8,837 nt of DNA from Pseudomonadota bacterium. GTDB lineage: Bacteria; Pseudomonadota; Gammaproteobacteria; SZUA-229. A program made the translations under genes and the position numbers. The stretch spans positions 1-8,837 of the forward strand of contig DAOVJH010000037.1 of NCBI GenBank assembly GCA_030673345.1, in the 5' to 3' direction. The notes under the pieces were generated by a model. That model made no database searches, was not told the origin of the DNA, and saw nothing but the letters and a program-made list of their open reading frames with translations. Positions 5,710 to 8,837 of the stretch are shown here, piece by piece. Position 1 is the stretch's first letter. Each line of letters begins with the position of its first letter.

Positions 5710-6717
5710 TCAGGCATTGGTTTTTGCTATCAACTGTTCCAGTTTTTCAGCAACAGAACCGCTGGCGATCGCTTGCTGTGCTTTTGTTACACCTTCTGCT
5801 AACGATGCAGTTAAACCCGCCGCATAGATGGCTGCGCCCGCATTCAGACAGACGATATCTTTTGCAGGGCCATCGGTATTATTAAAAACATTTTTTATGA
5901 TCTCCAGGCTATGTGCTGAATCTTTTGCCCGTATCTGCTCGAGGTCAGCACGTGACATGCCGAAATCTTCCGGTTGTATGATGTATGTTTTGACTTCCCC
6001 GCCACTTAACTCGGCGACAAAGGTTGGCGTTGCGATACTGATTTCATCCATGCCATCTTCAGCATGTACGACTAATACATGTTCGCTGCCGAGCCGTTTT
6101 AGAACATGCGCCAATGGCTCGACCAGGTCTTTACTGAACACGCCCAGAACCTGGTTAGGTGCGCCGGCAGGATTCGTCAGAGGGCCCAACACATTAAATA
6201 TGGTGCGCACTGCCATCTCGCGGCGTGGTCCGATCGCATGTTTCATCGCACTGTGGTGCAACGGTGCAAACATAAAACCTACACCTATTTCATTCACGCA
6301 CTCTGCTACCTGCTGCGGACTTATCTCGAGATTGACACCGGCTGTTTCCAGCACATCAGCGCTGCCTGATTTACTGCTGATCGAACGATTGCCGTGTTTC
6401 GCAACTCTGCCGCCTGCCGCCGCAACCACGATGGCGCTGGCGGTAGAGATATTGAAACTGCCCGAAGCATCACCGCCAGTACCACAGGTATCCACCAGGT
6501 GATCTCTGTCGACCTCAACTTTGCTTGCAAGCGCTCGCATCACACCCGCTGCTGCGGCAATTTCATCGATAGTTTCACCCTTCATACGCAGACCGATAAG
6601 AAAGCCGCCTACCTGTGCCGGCGTCGCTTCGCCGGTCATGATCAGACGCATGGTAGCACTCATTTCTTCGGCACTTAAATCACGTCTTTCTGTAACGGCT
6701 TTTATCGCGCTCTGCAT
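5710..6717 (-). CDS. trpD: Anthranilate phosphoribosyltransferase
   Basis: Encodes 335 residues from the chosen start, normal for a stand-alone TrpD. It joins anthranilate to PRPP in the second tryptophan step. Visible motifs: [17 protein letters not shown] with the PRPP-binding GTGGD at 79-83, KHGNR at 107-111, SGSADVLE, the GPRRE loop, and the metal-binding D224/E225 (GMDEIS). I chose ATG 6717 because GGAG (6726-6723) lies 6 bases upstream. The frame also starts at ATG 6729 (MEIT, four residues longer), but that ATG directly abuts the same GGAG and has no good ribosome site itself. The distance to trpG (about 148 bases) is unusually long for this operon because a palindromic repeat lies between them. 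The stop is 2 bases before trpC. Confidence 0.95.
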   Translation of the reverse strand: MQSAIKAVTERRDLSAEEMSATMRLIMTGEATPAQVGGFLIGLRMKGETIDEIAAAAGVMRALASKVEVDRDHLVDTCGTGGDASGSFNISTASAIVVAAAGGRVAKHGNRSISSKSGSADVLETAGVNLEISPQQVAECVNEIGVGFMFAPLHHSAMKHAIGPRREMAVRTIFNVLGPLTNPAGAPNQVLGVFSKDLVEPLAHVLKRLGSEHVLVVHAEDGMDEISIATPTFVAELSGGEVKTYIIQPEDFGMSRADLEQIRAKDSAHSLEIIKNVFNNTDGPAKDIVCLNAGAAIYAAGLTASLAEGVTKAQQAIASGSVAEKLEQLIAKTNA

Positions 6718-6722
6718 TGTTA

Positions 6723-6726
6723 TCTC
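6723..6726 (-). promoter_or_regulatory. Ribosome-binding site deciding the trpD start
   Basis: Minus-strand GGAG, then ATAACA, then ATG 6717. It favours the 335-residue TrpD. Use of ATG 6729 would put this sequence inside the gene. Confidence 0.55.
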
Positions 6727-6767
6727 CATGTTTATCTGTTCTCATATCTGTTTATATTACTAGTCCA

Positions 6768-6842
6768 CTGTCATTTCGACCGTATGGGAGAAATCTTGCA
6801 CTAGCGGCGTATAAGATCTTTCACTACCGTTCAAGATGACAG
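6768..6842. repeat. 75-bp palindromic repeat inside the trp operon
   Basis: Terminal arms CTGTCAT (6768-6774) and ATGACAG (6836-6842) are perfect inverted repeats. Inner segments pair imperfectly: GAGAAATCTTGCAC (6788-6801) against the complement of the stretch ending at about 6824. The outer arm resembles the TGTCATTTCGA...GAGAAATCTT family of dispersed intergenic repeats known from many bacterial genomes. No coding sequence and no clear target-site duplication are seen. In the polycistronic mRNA it would fold into a long imperfect hairpin between trpG and trpD. Confidence 0.72.
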
Positions 6843-6862
6843 CTAAAAGTATTAATCAGAAT

Positions 6863-6875
6863 CTGTCATTTTGAC
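6863..6875. repeat. Extra copy of the repeat arm overlapping the trpG stop
   Basis: CTGTCATTTTGAC matches 12 of 13 bases of CTGTCATTTCGAC at 6768-6780, in the same orientation. It overlaps the last codons and the TGA stop of trpG. It may be a remnant of a second element copy, so the present trpG end could have been donated by the repeat. Confidence 0.5.
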
Positions 6876-7447
6876 TTCAAAAAATTATTTAACAGATCAT
6901 GACCATATTCAGTCAGGATTGATTCAGGGTGAAACTGCACGCCTTCGACATTCATCGTCTTGTGGCGGACACCCATGATCTCGTCCATTTCGCCAGCATC
7001 CGTTTCTGTCCACGCAGTGATCTCCAGGCAATCGGGTAAGGATTCTTTTTCGATGACCAGGGAATGATAACGGGTAGCCGTATACGGGTTAGCGAGCCCT
7101 TCAAAAACATGGCCGCTTTTATGGTATATGCGAGAGGTTTTACCGTGCATGATCTCTCTGGCATGAATAATTTTGCCACCGAATACCTGGCCGATACTCT
7201 GGTGTCCGAGACAGACGCCCAGGATAGGAATGTCACCGGCAAAAGTCTTGATCGCCTGCATAGAGATACCTGCCTCGTCCGGTGTACAGGGGCCGGGAGA
7301 GATCATTAATTTTTCTGGCTGCAATGCTTTGATCTCATCGATACTGATCTCATCATTACGATGCACTTCGACATCTGCGCCCAGCTCACCCAGGTACTGC
7401 ACCAGGTTGTAGGTAAACGAGTCGTAATTATCTATCATTAATAACAT
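6866..7447 (-). CDS. trpG: Anthranilate synthase component II (glutamine amidotransferase)
   Basis: Encodes 193 residues, a stand-alone class I glutamine amidotransferase. It releases ammonia from glutamine for TrpE. The triad is complete: C79 (GVCLGHQ), H173 and E175 (QFHPES). The oxyanion-loop PGPCTP (51-56), HGKTS (101-105) and YHSLV (127-131) are all typical. The start [14 protein letters not shown] matches Pseudomonas TrpG, so ATG 7447 is kept despite a weak ribosome site. An in-frame ATG at 7438 is possible. It follows trpE by 48 bases. PabA is a close relative and can share subunits, but the trpE and trpD neighbours support TrpG. The C-terminus (FLKSK) ends within a copy of an intergenic repeat arm and is slightly shorter than the Pseudomonas protein as remembered. 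Confidence 0.95.
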   Translation of the reverse strand: MLLMIDNYDSFTYNLVQYLGELGADVEVHRNDEISIDEIKALQPEKLMISPGPCTPDEAGISMQAIKTFAGDIPILGVCLGHQSIGQVFGGKIIHAREIMHGKTSRIYHKSGHVFEGLANPYTATRYHSLVIEKESLPDCLEITAWTETDAGEMDEIMGVRHKTMNVEGVQFHPESILTEYGHDLLNNFLKSK

Positions 7448-7495
7448 ATCAAATTCGCTATTTTATTACTCGTGCTTAGATTCATCGGCAAAACC

Positions 7496-8837
7496 TTATT
7501 TACCCGAATCGAGCCCGGCTTCTGCCAGAGAAACAGCACGGAAAATCGCACGCGCCTTGTTCATGGTTTCTGCCCATTCACTTTCAGGGATCGAATCATA
7601 AACGATACCTGCACCCGCCTGTATCGACAGGTGTTTATCTTTGATGACGGCGGTTCGGATCGCGATCGCCGTGTCCATATTGCCGTTCCATGAGAGATAA
7701 CCGACCGCGCCAGAATAGATGCCGCGTTTCACCGGCTCGAACTCATCGATGATTTCCATGGCACGGATTTTTGGTGCGCCGCTGACAGTACCCGCAGGAA
7801 ACGTGGCACGTAATACGTCCATCGCGCTCAAGCCGTCTTTCAGCTCACCGGTTACATTTGAGACGATATGCATCACGTGTGAATAACGTTCGACCACCAT
7901 CTTGTCAGTCAGTTTCACCGTCGATGTCTTGCTCACTCTACCCGCATCATTTCGACCCAGGTCGATCAGCATCAGATGTTCGGCCAGCTCTTTAGGATCT
8001 GCCAGCAACTCTTTTTCAAGTGCGACATCATCCGCTTCATCTTTACCGCGAGGGCGGGTACCCGCTATCGGCCTCACCGTTACCTGTTCATCTTCGAGGC
8101 GGACCAGGATCTCAGGTGAAGAGCCGACGATATGGTGGTCACCCAGATCAAGGTAGTACATGTAGGGTGACGGGTTGAGGCTGCGTAGCGCACGATACAG
8201 ATCCAGTGGCGGCGCATTGAAAGGTATGGTCAATCGCTGCGATAACACGACCTGCATGATGTCCCCATCAACGATGTACTGTTTGGCTTTACTGACAGCA
8301 TCTTTATAACCCTGCTCAGTAAATCCGGAGACAAAATCTTCTTCACTAACCGTCTGCCGTATATGATCACTTTTCTCCGGCAGCTTATTACTCAGCGCCT
8401 CGGTGATCTGCTGCAGACGTTTTTTACCTTTTTCTAAAGCGTTATCATCGCCGGTATCGGCATGGACGATGATAAACAGCTTGCCCGATAGATTATCAAA
8501 CACCACGACTTCCTCAGATACCATCAACAGGATATCGGGCGTCTGCAGCGGGTCTGGCTTATCGTTTTTTGCCAGGCGTTTTTCTATGTAACCGATAGTC
8601 TCGTAACCAAAATATCCCACCAGTCCGCCGGTAAAACGCGGCAGCCAATCTTCATCCTGGGCATCTTCATAGACATTGAACTGAGACTGGTAATCATCGA
8701 TCCATTGCAGCGGATCATCAACGGTCTTTTTTTCGATCAACTGATCATCTTCATACTGCGAGATCTCATAACCGGATATCTTGATGATTTTTTTGCATGG
8801 CAGACCGATGATGGAATAACGACCCCATTTTTCACCA
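7496..8837 (-). CDS. trpE: Anthranilate synthase component I (5' end outside window)
   Basis: The frame is open to the window edge. 446 residues are visible, starting inside [13 protein letters not shown], so roughly the first 50-55 residues, including the tryptophan-sensing LLES region, are missing. It makes anthranilate from chorismate with ammonia from TrpG. Chorismate-binding motifs, numbered within the visible part: PIAGTRPRG (256-264), [15 protein letters not shown] (288-302), [10 protein letters not shown] (323-332), [12 protein letters not shown] (349-360), [11 protein letters not shown] (about 385-395) and QAGAGIV (406-412). All are intact. Shorter calls beginning at the TTG at 8740 would be wrong, because conserved TrpE sequence continues upstream of it. 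It is the first visible gene of trpEGDC. Any trp leader or attenuator would lie beyond the window. Confidence 0.96.
   Translation of the reverse strand, partial: GEKWGRYSIIGLPCKKIIKISGYEISQYEDDQLIEKKTVDDPLQWIDDYQSQFNVYEDAQDEDWLPRFTGGLVGYFGYETIGYIEKRLAKNDKPDPLQTPDILLMVSEEVVVFDNLSGKLFIIVHADTGDDNALEKGKKRLQQITEALSNKLPEKSDHIRQTVSEEDFVSGFTEQGYKDAVSKAKQYIVDGDIMQVVLSQRLTIPFNAPPLDLYRALRSLNPSPYMYYLDLGDHHIVGSSPEILVRLEDEQVTVRPIAGTRPRGKDEADDVALEKELLADPKELAEHLMLIDLGRNDAGRVSKTSTVKLTDKMVVERYSHVMHIVSNVTGELKDGLSAMDVLRATFPAGTVSGAPKIRAMEIIDEFEPVKRGIYSGAVGYLSWNGNMDTAIAIRTAVIKDKHLSIQAGAGIVYDSIPESEWAETMNKARAIFRAVSLAEAGLDSGK

Noticed and set aside
5828..6502. Plus-strand 224-codon open frame
   Set aside because: It is antisense to trpD, is Ser/Ala/Pro-rich with no recognisable domain, and TrpD is complete and conserved on the other strand.
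8738..8740. trpE start at TTG 8740
   Set aside because: Conserved TrpE residues ([13 protein letters not shown]) continue in frame to the window edge, so the gene is partial rather than starting here.

Overview
The window reads as a chromosomal segment of a gammaproteobacterium of moderate GC content. The evidence is a ubiquinone-pathway Coq7, a CRP/Vfr-type cAMP receptor whose C-terminal half is nearly the same as E. coli CRP, a YhfA-type OsmC protein divergent from crp (the arrangement known in E. coli), and trpGDC lying next to vfr/crp, OsmC and coq7 (the neighbourhood remembered from Pseudomonas). I cannot name a genus from sequence alone. All proteins look intact and chromosomal. There is no transposase, integrase, phage gene, CRISPR array, tRNA or rRNA.

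Layout, left to right. Positions 1-199 hold a minus-strand intrinsic terminator, a strong orphan ribosome-binding site followed by a 9-codon ORF, and an AT palindrome. A small thioredoxin-like [2Fe-2S] ferredoxin (minus, 200-511, TTG start) is divergent from coq7 (plus, 576-1214) across 64 bases. A convergent gap with a perfect 10-bp hairpin separates coq7 from a minus-strand operon read osmC/yhfA -> DUF885 metallopeptidase-like protein -> VOC-fold protein (3954 down to 1332). A 126-base divergent region with a triplicated 13-bp repeat lies between osmC and crp (plus, 4081-4731). Crp converges on the trp operon. The gap between them is filled by a nested palindromic intergenic element (about 4746-4896). 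The rest is the minus-strand operon trpE (5' end outside the window) -> trpG -> trpD -> trpC, interrupted between trpG and trpD by a second palindromic repeat (6768-6842).

Function. TrpE and TrpG form anthranilate synthase, TrpD adds the phosphoribosyl group and TrpC closes the indole ring, so the operon runs chorismate to indole-3-glycerol phosphate except for the TrpF step. trpF, trpB and trpA must lie elsewhere. Coq7 hydroxylates a late ubiquinone precursor. Crp is a global cAMP-responsive regulator. No obvious new enzymatic system is present. The points most worth a second look are the two intergenic palindromic elements, the triplicated repeat between osmC and crp, the DUF885/VOC pair in a conserved neighbourhood, and the ferredoxin divergent from coq7.
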